From: CAVQCT01 sp964520865
Lineage (GTDB): Bacteria; Zixibacteria; MSB-5A5; GN15; FEB-12
NCBI GenBank assembly: GCA_964520865.1
Contig: CAZFOY010000005.1
Span: 1-64,000 of the forward strand
DNA length: 64,000 bases
Direction of reading: 5' to 3'
Part shown: positions 19,324 to 26,861 of the stretch, in pieces
Layout of the letters: each line of letters starts with the position of its first letter
How positions within the stretch are numbered: position 1 is the stretch's first letter
Notes under the pieces: model-generated
What the model was told of the DNA's origin: nothing
Databases searched by the model: none
The model's input: the letters and a program-made list of their open reading frames with translations, nothing else
Translations under genes and position numbers: made by a program

Positions 19324-20223
19324 TTAGTACAGCCGTTCCCGTTTGGACAGGAAGGCGTAGAGGGCTTTGTCGAACGGCATGGCGGTGTCGATCGGAAAAT
19401 AGTCGATATCGCTCTGCCGACAGGCGAGTGAGATCTCTTCGGCGAATGCCTTGACGTGCGCGGCGAAATCTTTCTTGATCTGATATGGAAGGGTAGTCAG
19501 TTCTTCGCCGGTCTCCATATCTTTGAAGACCGCCTCACGCGGGAAGGCAAAGTCACGCTCGCGGGGATCGAGAATATGAAAGACGATGACCTCATGATTG
19601 TTGTACCGGAAGTGCTTCAGCCCGGAAATAATCTTATCGGCGTCATCGAGCAGATCAGACAGGACTATCACCAACCCGCGTCGCTTGATCCGGTCGGCCA
19701 TCTCATGCAGCGTGACTGAGACATCGGTTGTCTCCGAAGGATTCTGGCGGGCAATCTCATTGAGAATGACGTGCAAATGGCCCGATTTGGAGCGCGGCGG
19801 AATATATTTGCGGATCTGCTGGTCAAACGTCACCAGGCCGACCGCATCACGCTGACGAAGCATCATATACGAAAGTGCCCCGCAGAGCATTCCGGCGTAA
19901 TCAAGTTTGCTGATCCGGTCGTCAGAGCGGTAAGCCATCGAAGCTGAGCAGTCGAGCAAGAGATACCCCTTTAGGTTCGTTTCTTCTTCGTACTGCTTGA
20001 TATAGAAGCGATCCGACTTGCCGTACACTTTCCAGTCGATATCGCGAATGCTGTCCCCCGGCATATACTGCCGGTGCTCGGCGAATTCAACCGAGAAGCC
20101 GTGGTACGGTGATTTGTGCAGGCCGGCGATGAATCCTTCAACCACCATGCGAGCCCGCATCTCCATCCCTTTGAGGCGGGAGACAATTTCCGGGTCGAGA
20201 TATTTTCTGTAATCAGCGGCCAT
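19324..20223 (-). CDS. DUF58 family protein (von Willebrand A-like)
   Basis: 299 residues from the ATG at 20223, 11 nt after the stop of the upstream gene; a TTG three codons earlier is possible. It carries the DUF58 signature (YMPGDSIRDIDWKVYGKSD, residues about 53-72), then a vWA-like domain with the start of a MIDAS motif (DCSASM). DUF58 proteins are regularly encoded with MoxR AAA ATPases, as here, and are thought to be their substrates or partners in assembling or activating envelope or metal-containing complexes. No transmembrane segment is visible. It is the last gene of a four-gene minus-strand operon (22984 to 19324). Confidence 0.88.
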   Translation of the reverse strand: MAADYRKYLDPEIVSRLKGMEMRARMVVEGFIAGLHKSPYHGFSVEFAEHRQYMPGDSIRDIDWKVYGKSDRFYIKQYEEETNLKGYLLLDCSASMAYRSDDRISKLDYAGMLCGALSYMMLRQRDAVGLVTFDQQIRKYIPPRSKSGHLHVILNEIARQNPSETTDVSVTLHEMADRIKRRGLVIVLSDLLDDADKIISGLKHFRYNNHEVIVFHILDPRERDFAFPREAVFKDMETGEELTTLPYQIKKDFAAHVKAFAEEISLACRQSDIDYFPIDTAMPFDKALYAFLSKRERLY

Positions 20224-20233
20224 GGATACCAAT

Positions 20234-21181
20234 TCACTCTTTAAAGATGGCTACGGTGAGTTCTTTGCTTTCTGTCTTATACCCACGATACATCCCCTCG
20301 GTGTTGAAAGGGAGCGCAAAGTTGCAGTTTCGGTCGATTGCGATCAGTCCGCCGGTACCACCGAGTCCGGTCAGTTTGTCTTTGATCACGAATTCAGCCG
20401 CTTCGGCCAGTGACAATCCTTTGTATTCCATCAGGGCATGCACGTGAAAGGCGGCGCAGGCGGTAATGAAATACTCACCATGCCCGGTGGACGAAACGGC
20501 GCAGGTCGCGTTATTGGCGTAGGTCCCTGCCCCAACAATGGGTGAATCGCCCAGTCTGGTGTATCGTTTGTTGGTCATCCCTCCGGACGATGTCGCGGCC
20601 GCAAGATTTCCTTCGCGGTCGACTGCCACTGCACCGACTGTGCCGTGCTTCTCGTCCGGAGTATGATCGAGCTGAGTGTGAGTCTTCTTCGAGGCTTCCT
20701 CCCGGCGGATGGCGTTCTGGAGCTGCCGCCAGCGCTGGTCGGTATAGAAATACTTGTCATCAACCAGCTTCATCCCCTGTTCTTTAGCGAACGCCTCGGC
20801 GCCATCGCAGGCCAGCAGGATATGCTCAGACCTGTCCATCACGAGTCGGGCAAGATCGATCGGATTGGCGATATGCCGTATCCCGGCCACCGCCCCGGAG
20901 TTGAGCGTCTTGCCGTCCATGATCGAAGCATCCTGTTCGTTGGTCCCTTCGTGCGTGAAGACCGCTCCCTTGCCGGCGTTGAATAGCGGACAGTCTTCCA
21001 TTACATTGACAGCCGCCTGAACGGCATCAATGCCGGCGCCGTCCTTCGCCAGAACCTCGTACCCTGCTTCAATCGATTGAGTCAGGGCGGTCCGATACTC
21101 GTTTTCCATCTCCGGAGTCATCATGGTCCGAAGAATCGTACCGGCTCCGCCGTGAATGACTATGCCAATTTGCGAAGACAC
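20234..21181 (-). CDS. iaaA: Isoaspartyl peptidase / L-asparaginase (Ntn hydrolase)
   Basis: 315 residues, normal for the family. Hallmarks are IHGGAGT at the N-terminus, FNAGKGAVFTHEG, and the autocleavage site KHGTVGAVAVD, whose Thr (about residue 184) becomes the N-terminal nucleophile of the beta subunit. GDSPIVGAGTYA and TGHGEYFI form the substrate pocket. Such enzymes hydrolyse isoaspartyl dipeptides and asparagine. There is no signal peptide, so it is cytosolic. It lies between a membrane protein gene (6 nt upstream) and the DUF58 gene (10 nt downstream), which ties it to the MoxR operon. That partnership is unusual and may reflect isoaspartate repair, but this is speculation. Confidence 0.88.
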   Translation of the reverse strand: MSSQIGIVIHGGAGTILRTMMTPEMENEYRTALTQSIEAGYEVLAKDGAGIDAVQAAVNVMEDCPLFNAGKGAVFTHEGTNEQDASIMDGKTLNSGAVAGIRHIANPIDLARLVMDRSEHILLACDGAEAFAKEQGMKLVDDKYFYTDQRWRQLQNAIRREEASKKTHTQLDHTPDEKHGTVGAVAVDREGNLAAATSSGGMTNKRYTRLGDSPIVGAGTYANNATCAVSSTGHGEYFITACAAFHVHALMEYKGLSLAEAAEFVIKDKLTGLGGTGGLIAIDRNCNFALPFNTEGMYRGYKTESKELTVAIFKE

Positions 21182-21187
21182 CTATAT

Positions 21188-21928
21188 TCAGTCCTTAGCT
21201 TTCGGTCGCTCAGTCTCGGCAGATGCATCGCCGCCTGATTTTGCGAGGTCGATGAATATGAGAAACGACATGTAGATAATAACAACCAGCAGTGTGACGC
21301 CGCTGATTGACAGAAGATCATCGAAGATCGAGTAGAATCCCCACCCGGTCAGACCTATGTTGTGCCCCAGCACGGCGATACCGAATATCCAGTAGACATA
21401 TTTCTTGGTACGGGGGGGAGCCGACGAGAACAAGAAGATCGCGCCGAGCGCGAAGAAAAGCAGCGTCTGTCCGTTGATATGAGTATGGGCCAGTCCGACG
21501 TTTCTCCGGAGATGCGTGAGCTGGTCCGGCGTTTCATCGTCTTTGTCGCCGTCGTAACCGGACATGTCGATAGTCCGGTCACCGGACTCCTGCTCTCCGA
21601 TCGCTTTCTTGACGGTAGAACTTTCTTCGGGAGAGGCCGTATCGAGATTGACTTCCTGCCCCTTCATCGTGGTATCCCAGATAGGGGCAAGTACCGCCGA
21701 AGAATCGTCATCGGTTATGTCCTCGACATCCTGCGGGAAATCGGAGGAATCGGCCGGTTGCGAATTATCCTGAGTGAGATAAGCCGGCAGATGGTTCGTA
21801 TCTACCACGCCCTCATCGACATAATATATGAATGCCGCCCAGAGGGTGACGAAAAGCATTAGTGCGGTGAAAATAGCAACGAACAGCTTGCCGAAACCGG
21901 GAAGGTCAGACAGGCGATAGTTAAACAT
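21188..21928 (-). CDS. Unknown membrane protein in MoxR-DUF58 operon
   Basis: 246 residues. One transmembrane helix at about 14-36 (LFVAIFTALMLFVTLWAAFI), then an acidic, Asp/Ser-rich loop of about 100 residues (38-140), then three more helices (about 150-235) and a charged tail. The segment LAHTHINGQTLLFFALGAIF at the start of helix 2, with two His residues, and GHNIGLTGWGFYSIFD in a later loop are the most distinctive parts; His in helices could bind haem or metal, but nothing proves it. I do not recognise the family. The gene ends 6 nt before the isoaspartyl peptidase gene and starts 48 nt after moxR. Confidence 0.7.
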   Translation of the reverse strand: MFNYRLSDLPGFGKLFVAIFTALMLFVTLWAAFIYYVDEGVVDTNHLPAYLTQDNSQPADSSDFPQDVEDITDDDSSAVLAPIWDTTMKGQEVNLDTASPEESSTVKKAIGEQESGDRTIDMSGYDGDKDDETPDQLTHLRRNVGLAHTHINGQTLLFFALGAIFLFSSAPPRTKKYVYWIFGIAVLGHNIGLTGWGFYSIFDDLLSISGVTLLVVIIYMSFLIFIDLAKSGGDASAETERPKAKD

Positions 21929-21976
21929 AGATTATACCTGAAATCGTGATACGGTCACACCCTACGCCCGGCGTAC

Positions 21977-22984
21977 TCAAGCCTTCTCCTTAACCGACTC
22001 GAGCAATCGCTTGATGATCTCCATCGAATCGACACCATCAGCTTCGGCATTGAACGAAGTCACGATTCTGTGCCGAAGGACCGGATAGGCGGCGAAGCGG
22101 ACGTCTTCCGGACCGGGAGTCGGCCTCCCTTCGAGAATCGCTTTCGTCTTGGCCGCGAGAATGAGATACTGCGACGCGCGCGGTCCGGCACCCCAGTTCA
22201 CCCAGTTCTTCACGAACTCAGGTGCGGTCGGTTCATTCGGACGGGTCGCCCGAACGAGTGAAACGGCATATTCAATTAAGTGATCCGACACCGGCACTCT
22301 TCGCACGAGCTGCTGGAATCCGACAATATCTTCAGCCGAGAGGATCCGCTCAAGTTCGTAACTTAGTACGGCCGTAGTCGATTTCACGATTGACTGTTCT
22401 TCGGAAGAGGAAGGATAGTCAACGAACACGTTGAACATGAACCGGTCGAGCTGAGCTTCGGGAAGCGGATAAGTTCCTTCCTGTTCGATCGGGTTCTGGG
22501 TCGCCAGCACGAAGAAAGGTTCGTCGAGTTTGTATGTCGCGCCGGCCGCGGTGACCTCGTGCTCCTGCATTGCCTGAAGCAAAGCGGCCTGGGTTTTCGG
22601 AGGGGTGCGGTTGATTTCGTCGGCCAGGATGATGTTCGCGAATACCGGTCCTTTGACGAATCGGAACTGGCGCTTGCCGGTCGCGCGATCGTCGTCGATG
22701 ATTTCCGTACCGGTGATATCCGACGGCATCAGGTCCGGCGTAAACTGAATGCGATTGAACTCAAGGTTCAGGACCCGGGCGAGCGTGGAAATGAGGAGGG
22801 TCTTGGCCAGTCCCGGCACGCCGACCAGAAGGCAGTGACCGGAGGACAAAAGCGAAATGAGTAGTTGCTCGATAACCTTTTCCTGACCGATGATAACCTT
22901 ACCGATTTCTCCTTTGATGCGCTCATAGGCGGAATTGAGATTCTCAACGGCAGTCAGATCCGAGCGGACCTCTTGTGCAGACAT
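21977..22984 (-). CDS. MoxR-family AAA+ ATPase
   Basis: 335 residues. GGAGG lies 5 nt before the ATG at 22984; the in-frame ATG at 22996 overlaps the Shine-Dalgarno itself and is rejected. It has Walker A GVPGLAKT, Walker B ILADEIN, sensor ATQNPIEQEGTYPLPEAQLD and a C-terminal lid, the full MoxR (AAA_3) layout. MoxR ATPases act as cytosolic chaperones for maturation of complexes, usually with vWA-domain partners; the DUF58 gene in this operon is the likely partner. First gene of the 22984-19324 operon, reading away from the presumed origin. Confidence 0.92.
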   Translation of the reverse strand: MSAQEVRSDLTAVENLNSAYERIKGEIGKVIIGQEKVIEQLLISLLSSGHCLLVGVPGLAKTLLISTLARVLNLEFNRIQFTPDLMPSDITGTEIIDDDRATGKRQFRFVKGPVFANIILADEINRTPPKTQAALLQAMQEHEVTAAGATYKLDEPFFVLATQNPIEQEGTYPLPEAQLDRFMFNVFVDYPSSSEEQSIVKSTTAVLSYELERILSAEDIVGFQQLVRRVPVSDHLIEYAVSLVRATRPNEPTAPEFVKNWVNWGAGPRASQYLILAAKTKAILEGRPTPGPEDVRFAAYPVLRHRIVTSFNAEADGVDSMEIIKRLLESVKEKA

Positions 22985-23209
22985 CGACTCCTCCATTCAT
23001 AGTATGCGGCTCTATTTTGCGGTGTAATATCCCTTATACAAGATTTACCGATCAAGATTGCGTGCAAGGGCTGGATTGTCAAAGTATTTCGTGGCGGGGA
23101 GGGGGAATCAACTTTCCAGAGGGAAAGACGTTAACCGGCTCAGATCATACTTTACTTAACTTATCAATTCTAAATCAAAAATAAACATGAGGTTAATATG
23201 CGATCTGGC

Positions 23210-23218
23210 TGTGGATAA
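23210..23218 (-). promoter_or_regulatory. DnaA box (perfect)
   Basis: TGTGGATAA on the plus strand is TTATCCACA on the minus strand, an exact match to the TTATNCACA consensus. It borders the AT-rich segment and faces the plus-strand box trio. Confidence 0.75.
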
Positions 23219-23243
23219 ACGAACGATGCAGTCCACGATAACG

Positions 23244-23280
23244 ACTGATTATGTCATTGTGTATGAATGACATAATCAGT
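23244..23280. repeat. 15-bp perfect inverted repeat within oriC candidate
   Basis: Arms actgattatgtcatt (23244-23258) and aatgacataatcagt (23266-23280), loop gtgtatg. The last base of the right arm is the first base of a DnaA box. There is no T tract on either side, so a structural or protein-binding role at the origin is more likely than termination of the bactofilin operon. Confidence 0.7.
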
Positions 23281-23328
23281 TATCCACAATTTACGCCAGT
23301 TGTCCACAAACAGGGCTGTTTATCAACA
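23280..23328 (+). promoter_or_regulatory. Array of three DnaA boxes with 20-bp period
   Basis: TTATCCACA (23280-23288, perfect), TTGTCCACA (23300-23308, one mismatch) and TTATCAACA (23320-23328, one mismatch) lie in the same orientation with start-to-start distances of exactly 20 bp, about two helical turns. This would present DnaA molecules on one DNA face. Confidence 0.75.
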
Positions 23329-23332
23329 ATCC

Positions 23333-23776
23333 TTAGAACTTCTTCTTCTGATCGGAGGCGTATTCTTCTTCCTTGACCGCCTTTTCCACCGGCTTTTCCG
23401 GGGCGAGGAAACCGAGGTTCGGCTTGGTGTCTTTCATATTGCAGGCACCGCAGAAGACCGCGCCCTGTTCGATCACCAGCGACTTGGTCCGTAAATCGCC
23501 TTCCATCTCACACTTAGCCTGAAGCTCTATCTTCTCGGTCGTGGTCACATTCCCGACCATCCGGCCGGCGATTATTGCGGAATCGGCTTCGATCTCAGCC
23601 TCAACCAACCCGGTGGCGCCAACCGTGACACAGTCCGAGCAGAGAATCTTCCCCTTCACTGTGCCGTCAACTCTCAAAGCTCCCTTGATGTCCAGTGTCC
23701 CGGTGATTACTGTGTCTTTCCCAATAATTGTGTTCATCAAACCATCCACTTCGTTATTGTTGGTTTTTTTTATCAT
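23333..23776 (-). CDS. Bactofilin (DUF583) cytoskeletal protein
   Basis: 147 residues. The bactofilin beta-helix core spans about 14-110: NTIIGKDTVITGTLDIKG, LRVDGTVKGKI, EAEIEADSAIIAGRMVGNV, EGDLRTKSLVIEQGAVFCG, followed by a disordered charged tail. Bactofilins polymerise without nucleotide and scaffold peptidoglycan enzymes or chromosome-segregation proteins. The ATG at 23776 overlaps the end of the M23 peptidase gene by 23 nt, implying translational coupling; an internal ATG at 23737 is a possible alternative start. It is the last gene of the parA-parB-M23-bactofilin run and ends 5 nt from the DnaA box array. Confidence 0.9.
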   Translation of the reverse strand: MIKKTNNNEVDGLMNTIIGKDTVITGTLDIKGALRVDGTVKGKILCSDCVTVGATGLVEAEIEADSAIIAGRMVGNVTTTEKIELQAKCEMEGDLRTKSLVIEQGAVFCGACNMKDTKPNLGFLAPEKPVEKAVKEEEYASDQKKKF

Positions 23777-24542
23777 AAGGATTTTCCAATGGATCTATAG
23801 GTTCATCGTTTATCCTGATCTCATAGTGAAGATGCGGCGCGGTCGAGATGCCGGTATTGCCGCTGAGGGCAAGACGGGCGCCAGCCATCACCTTCTGTCC
23901 TTTCTTCACGAGCAGTTGCTCATTGTGTCCGTACACCGTCTCCACGCTGTCGTTGTGCCGCAAGACCACCATGTATCCATAGGTGGAATCGTAATCCGCA
24001 AACTCAACCGTACCCGAAGCGGTCGCGAGGACCGGTGTCCCGATCGCACAGGCGATGTCTATCCCAGGATGATAGTGGTTATCATTCGCCGTGTCAAAGT
24101 CCTGAGTTATGAATCCTTGTATCGGCATTCCCGAGGGTAAAGATAAGTTGTCGGCGAGCGGTCGATCGACCGTAGCCCCTTCTTTTTGCTCCACCGAAGC
24201 GAAAATCGTGGAATCATCGGGTATTTCAGGGAAATCGATATTTATTCCGGCAATCTGGGTCAACCGTGTGACGATTTCGCGCGCTTTCACGAGATTGTCT
24301 TCGAGCAGCTGAACTTTATACTGATAGCGGAGCAGACGTTGATTCTCGCGGGCGAGTTTGTCGGCTGTCGCGGCGCGCGTTAACACTTTGCCGTAGAACG
24401 CAAAGAAGACGATAATCCCGACAATCAGGAATGCTATGAAACCGAGCACGAACTTGAGCACCCACTGCTTGATCCGAAATCCGCGCCTGCTCTCCGCACC
24501 GTCGGGGATCAGCATCACCGTAACATATTTGGATGCAGCCAT
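23754..24542 (-). CDS. M23 (LytM) peptidoglycan endopeptidase, membrane-anchored
   Basis: 262 residues. One transmembrane helix at about 28-50 (LKFVLGFIAFLIVGIIVFFAF), then a coiled coil (about 55-95), then the LytM domain with all zinc and catalytic motifs: HYHPGIDIA (H-x3-D), YGHNEQLLVKKGQKV and the final HLHYEIRIN (H-x-H). These enzymes cut peptide cross-links in the periplasm. Adjacent M23 and bactofilin genes are known pairs in which the bactofilin positions the hydrolase to shape the cell. The gene starts 2 nt after the parB stop and overlaps the bactofilin gene. Confidence 0.92.
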   Translation of the reverse strand: MAASKYVTVMLIPDGAESRRGFRIKQWVLKFVLGFIAFLIVGIIVFFAFYGKVLTRAATADKLARENQRLLRYQYKVQLLEDNLVKAREIVTRLTQIAGINIDFPEIPDDSTIFASVEQKEGATVDRPLADNLSLPSGMPIQGFITQDFDTANDNHYHPGIDIACAIGTPVLATASGTVEFADYDSTYGYMVVLRHNDSVETVYGHNEQLLVKKGQKVMAGARLALSGNTGISTAPHLHYEIRINDEPIDPLENPYDKKNQQ

Positions 24543-24544
24543 GT

Positions 24545-25393
24545 CTAACTTTCGATCTTCTTGAACAGCTCCAGCAGTCGCTCGAGGTCGTCGTCTCCAT
24601 AGTATTCGATTTCGATCCGGCCTTGTTTCAGTCCCGGGTTGATTTTTACCGAGGTACCGAGCAGACGCTTCAAATAGTTTTCGAACTCGGTGAGGGCCGG
24701 AATCTTCTTTTTCGGAATCAGCCGGCGCTTTTTCGTTCGGCTGGTCACATGCTCCACTTCGCGCACCGACATCGAATCATTCACGATCTGTTCCGCCAGC
24801 TTGACCATCTCGACTTCGTTGTCGAGCGCAAGGATCGCGCGGGCGTGCCCTTCGGTCAGCTTGCCATGACGGATCATCGATTTGATCGAATCGGGAAGGG
24901 TGTTCAATCGAAGCATGTTGGTAACGGCGGAGCGGCTCCGGCCGACGCGGTCGCCCAGTTGCGCCTGGGTCAGGCCGCACTCTTCGATCAGCCGACGATA
25001 TCCTTCGGCCGTTTCCATCGGGTTGAGATTCTCGCGCTGCAGGTTCTCGACCAGCGCCATCTCGAGCATCTGTGTGTCGGAGACGTCGTCCATCTGCAGC
25101 ACCGGGACCTCGGTCATGCCGGCCAGACGGGCCGCGCGATAACGCCGTTCCCCCGCGATAATGGTAAACCCGGACCCATTAGGTCGAACAAGCAGCGGCT
25201 GCATGATGCCGTTCTCCTTGAACGACTGCGCCAGCTGCATCAGGCTCTCCTGGTCGAACTCCCGACGCGGCTGCATCGGGTTGGGTGCGATCCGGTCGAG
25301 CGAGATCGTCTTGAGTCTGCGCGTTTCTGCCGTCTGCGTATCGTCAGCGGGGATAAGCGCCCCGAGTCCTTTTCCTAATACCAGCTTGCTCAT
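24545..25393 (-). CDS. parB: Chromosome-partitioning protein ParB
   Basis: 282 residues. N-terminal ParA-contact tail with GKGLGALIP; ParB/sulfiredoxin-like CTPase domain (about 28-120) with QPRREFD and the CTP-binding GERRYRAARLAGM; the HTH region QAQLGDRVGRSRSAVTNMLR, which reads parS; and a C-terminal dimerisation domain. It slides as a CTP clamp from parS sites, and two such sites lie in this window (26724 and 28851). Its start overlaps the parA stop by 4 nt. Confidence 0.96.
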   Translation of the reverse strand: MSKLVLGKGLGALIPADDTQTAETRRLKTISLDRIAPNPMQPRREFDQESLMQLAQSFKENGIMQPLLVRPNGSGFTIIAGERRYRAARLAGMTEVPVLQMDDVSDTQMLEMALVENLQRENLNPMETAEGYRRLIEECGLTQAQLGDRVGRSRSAVTNMLRLNTLPDSIKSMIRHGKLTEGHARAILALDNEVEMVKLAEQIVNDSMSVREVEHVTSRTKKRRLIPKKKIPALTEFENYLKRLLGTSVKINPGLKQGRIEIEYYGDDDLERLLELFKKIES

Positions 25394-26148
25394 TGTGACA
25401 ACACCTCTTTGGTAAGTGACATGTAATTTTCCGCTCCGGTCGACAGGATATCGTACAGGATGATCGGTTTGCCGAACGAAGGTGCTTCGGAGAGGCGCAC
25501 GTTGCGCGAGATGACCGTGTCGTACACCTTCTTGTTGAAATGCTTGCGCACCTCTTCGGAAACCTGCCGCGACAGATTCAACCGGCCGTCGAACATCGTC
25601 AGCAGCACTCCTTCGATCTGCAGGGTCGGATTCAAATTATCCTGCACCAGTTTCACCGTGTTCATCAGCTGCCCGAGTCCTTCGAGGGCATAGTACTCGC
25701 ACTGAATTGGTACGATGATCGAGTCGGCCGCCGTCAACGAATTAATCGTCAGCAGTCCGAGCGAAGGGGGACAGTCAATGATGATGTATTCGTATTCGTC
25801 TTTGATCTCGGAGAGTGCACTCTTCAGTCTCGTCTCGCGGGCGATCATACTCACCAGCTCGACTTCGGCGCCGACCAGGGAGATCGACGACGGCACCAGG
25901 GTGAGGTACTGAAGATCGGTGGCCCGGATAACTTCGCGGATCGGCCGCGCCCCCAGAAGGATATCATAGACCGATGATTCTATTTTGTTCTTATCGACTC
26001 CGAGCCCGCTGGTCGAGTTGGCCTGCGGGTCCATATCGATCAAGCAGGTCTTGTGCTCGGCCGCCGCCAGGCAGGAGCTGAGATTGATAGCCGTTGTCGT
26101 TTTTCCCACACCACCCTTTTGATTGGTAATGGCGATTATTTTATTCAC
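25390..26148 (-). CDS. parA: Chromosome-partitioning ATPase ParA
   Basis: 252 residues, GTG start at 26148 with AGGAG 6 nt upstream (26155-26159). Deviant Walker A motif KGGVGKTTTAINL (residues about 10-22), Walker A' DMDPQANSTSGLG and Walker B IIIDCPPSLG: the Soj/ParA chromosomal type without an extra N-terminal HTH. ParA binds nucleoid DNA when ATP-loaded and is released by ParB-parS, driving origin segregation. Coupled to parB by overlap, and 89 nt downstream of rsmG. Confidence 0.96.
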   Translation of the reverse strand: MNKIIAITNQKGGVGKTTTAINLSSCLAAAEHKTCLIDMDPQANSTSGLGVDKNKIESSVYDILLGARPIREVIRATDLQYLTLVPSSISLVGAEVELVSMIARETRLKSALSEIKDEYEYIIIDCPPSLGLLTINSLTAADSIIVPIQCEYYALEGLGQLMNTVKLVQDNLNPTLQIEGVLLTMFDGRLNLSRQVSEEVRKHFNKKVYDTVISRNVRLSEAPSFGKPIILYDILSTGAENYMSLTKEVLSQ

Positions 26149-26237
26149 CTAACACTCCTTGTTACGCATATCAAGCTATCCCAAAAGAGATTAAACTGCC
26201 TCAAAATACGAATCAACTAAAAAACTCAAGCCTTGCA

Positions 26238-26861
26238 CTACTTTCTTGTCATAAGCGTAAATGACTTCGCTACATCGGACTCCCCCGACCGATATCTGAC
26301 CGTCTCGGCACGAATTGAACCCGGAAGGTTCAACCCCTCGGGCGAAGCATAGTAGATGAAACTCCCGCGGTCGGCAAGACAGGGAAGGATCTTCTTCAGC
26401 AGCGGGGGGGTGAGGCGGACGAGGCGGAGAGTGATCAGATCGAACGAGCTGGGCGACTTGAATTCTTCAAATGTCCTGTTTTCGATTCTTATATTACTGC
26501 CGGACAATTCACTCAGCGACGATGTTATCCGATCCAAAGCCGCTGCTTTCTTAGTCGTTCGTTCCACCAGGACGGCCTCGCCTATCGGCTGAGTGAGCAG
26601 GATCGGAAAGGCGGGGAATCCGCCGCCAGTCCCGATATCAAGGTAATGGGAAACCGGACCGGAATCGATCAAATCGAACGGAAGTAAAGACTCGGCAGTC
26701 AGCCGCCTGAGATCATCGCGCGATGTTTCACGTGAAACCAGGTTGACCCGGGAATTTTCTTCAAGAAGGGCATCGAAATACGATTCGAGCTTTCCCGCCG
26801 GATCATACTTCTCCAAAACGGAAGCAATATCGAGCGTAATCTCTCGGAAAGCAGGAATCAT
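26238..26861 (-). CDS. rsmG: 16S rRNA (guanine-N7) methyltransferase RsmG
   Basis: 207 residues, the normal size. SAM-binding motif YLDIGTGGGFPAFPILL, followed by VERTTKKAAALDRI and NRTFEEF, in the GidB order. It methylates G527 (E. coli numbering) in 16S rRNA. The start overlaps the mnmG stop as ATGA. A parS-like site lies inside the coding sequence (26724-26739), encoding the residues around SRETSRDDL. Confidence 0.93.
   Translation of the reverse strand: MIPAFREITLDIASVLEKYDPAGKLESYFDALLEENSRVNLVSRETSRDDLRRLTAESLLPFDLIDSGPVSHYLDIGTGGGFPAFPILLTQPIGEAVLVERTTKKAAALDRITSSLSELSGSNIRIENRTFEEFKSPSSFDLITLRLVRLTPPLLKKILPCLADRGSFIYYASPEGLNLPGSIRAETVRYRSGESDVAKSFTLMTRK
26724..26739. promoter_or_regulatory. 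parS: parS-like centromere site inside rsmG
   Basis: TGTTTCACGTGAAACC matches the widely conserved parS palindrome (TGTTTCACGTGAAACA) at 15 of 16 positions. It lies about 0.6 kb upstream of parA in the reading direction and about 3.5 kb from the oriC candidate. parS sites within coding sequence near the origin are common. Confidence 0.9.

Larger units (their letters stand above)
23141..23332. other. oriC: Candidate chromosomal replication origin (oriC)
   Basis: An intergenic stretch of about 350 bp between moxR and the bactofilin gene. It contains an AT-rich segment (about 23145-23200, possible unwinding element), one perfect DnaA box on the minus strand (TGTGGATAA, 23210-23218), a 15-bp inverted repeat (23244-23280), and three plus-strand boxes at 20-bp steps starting at 23280. 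The neighbourhood (parAB, rsmG, mnmG, mnmE, yidC, rnpA, rpmH, two parS-like sites) is the classical origin-proximal set. Caveats: dnaA is not in the window, and the par-to-rpmH block is transcribed toward this site, not away from it. Confidence 0.72.
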
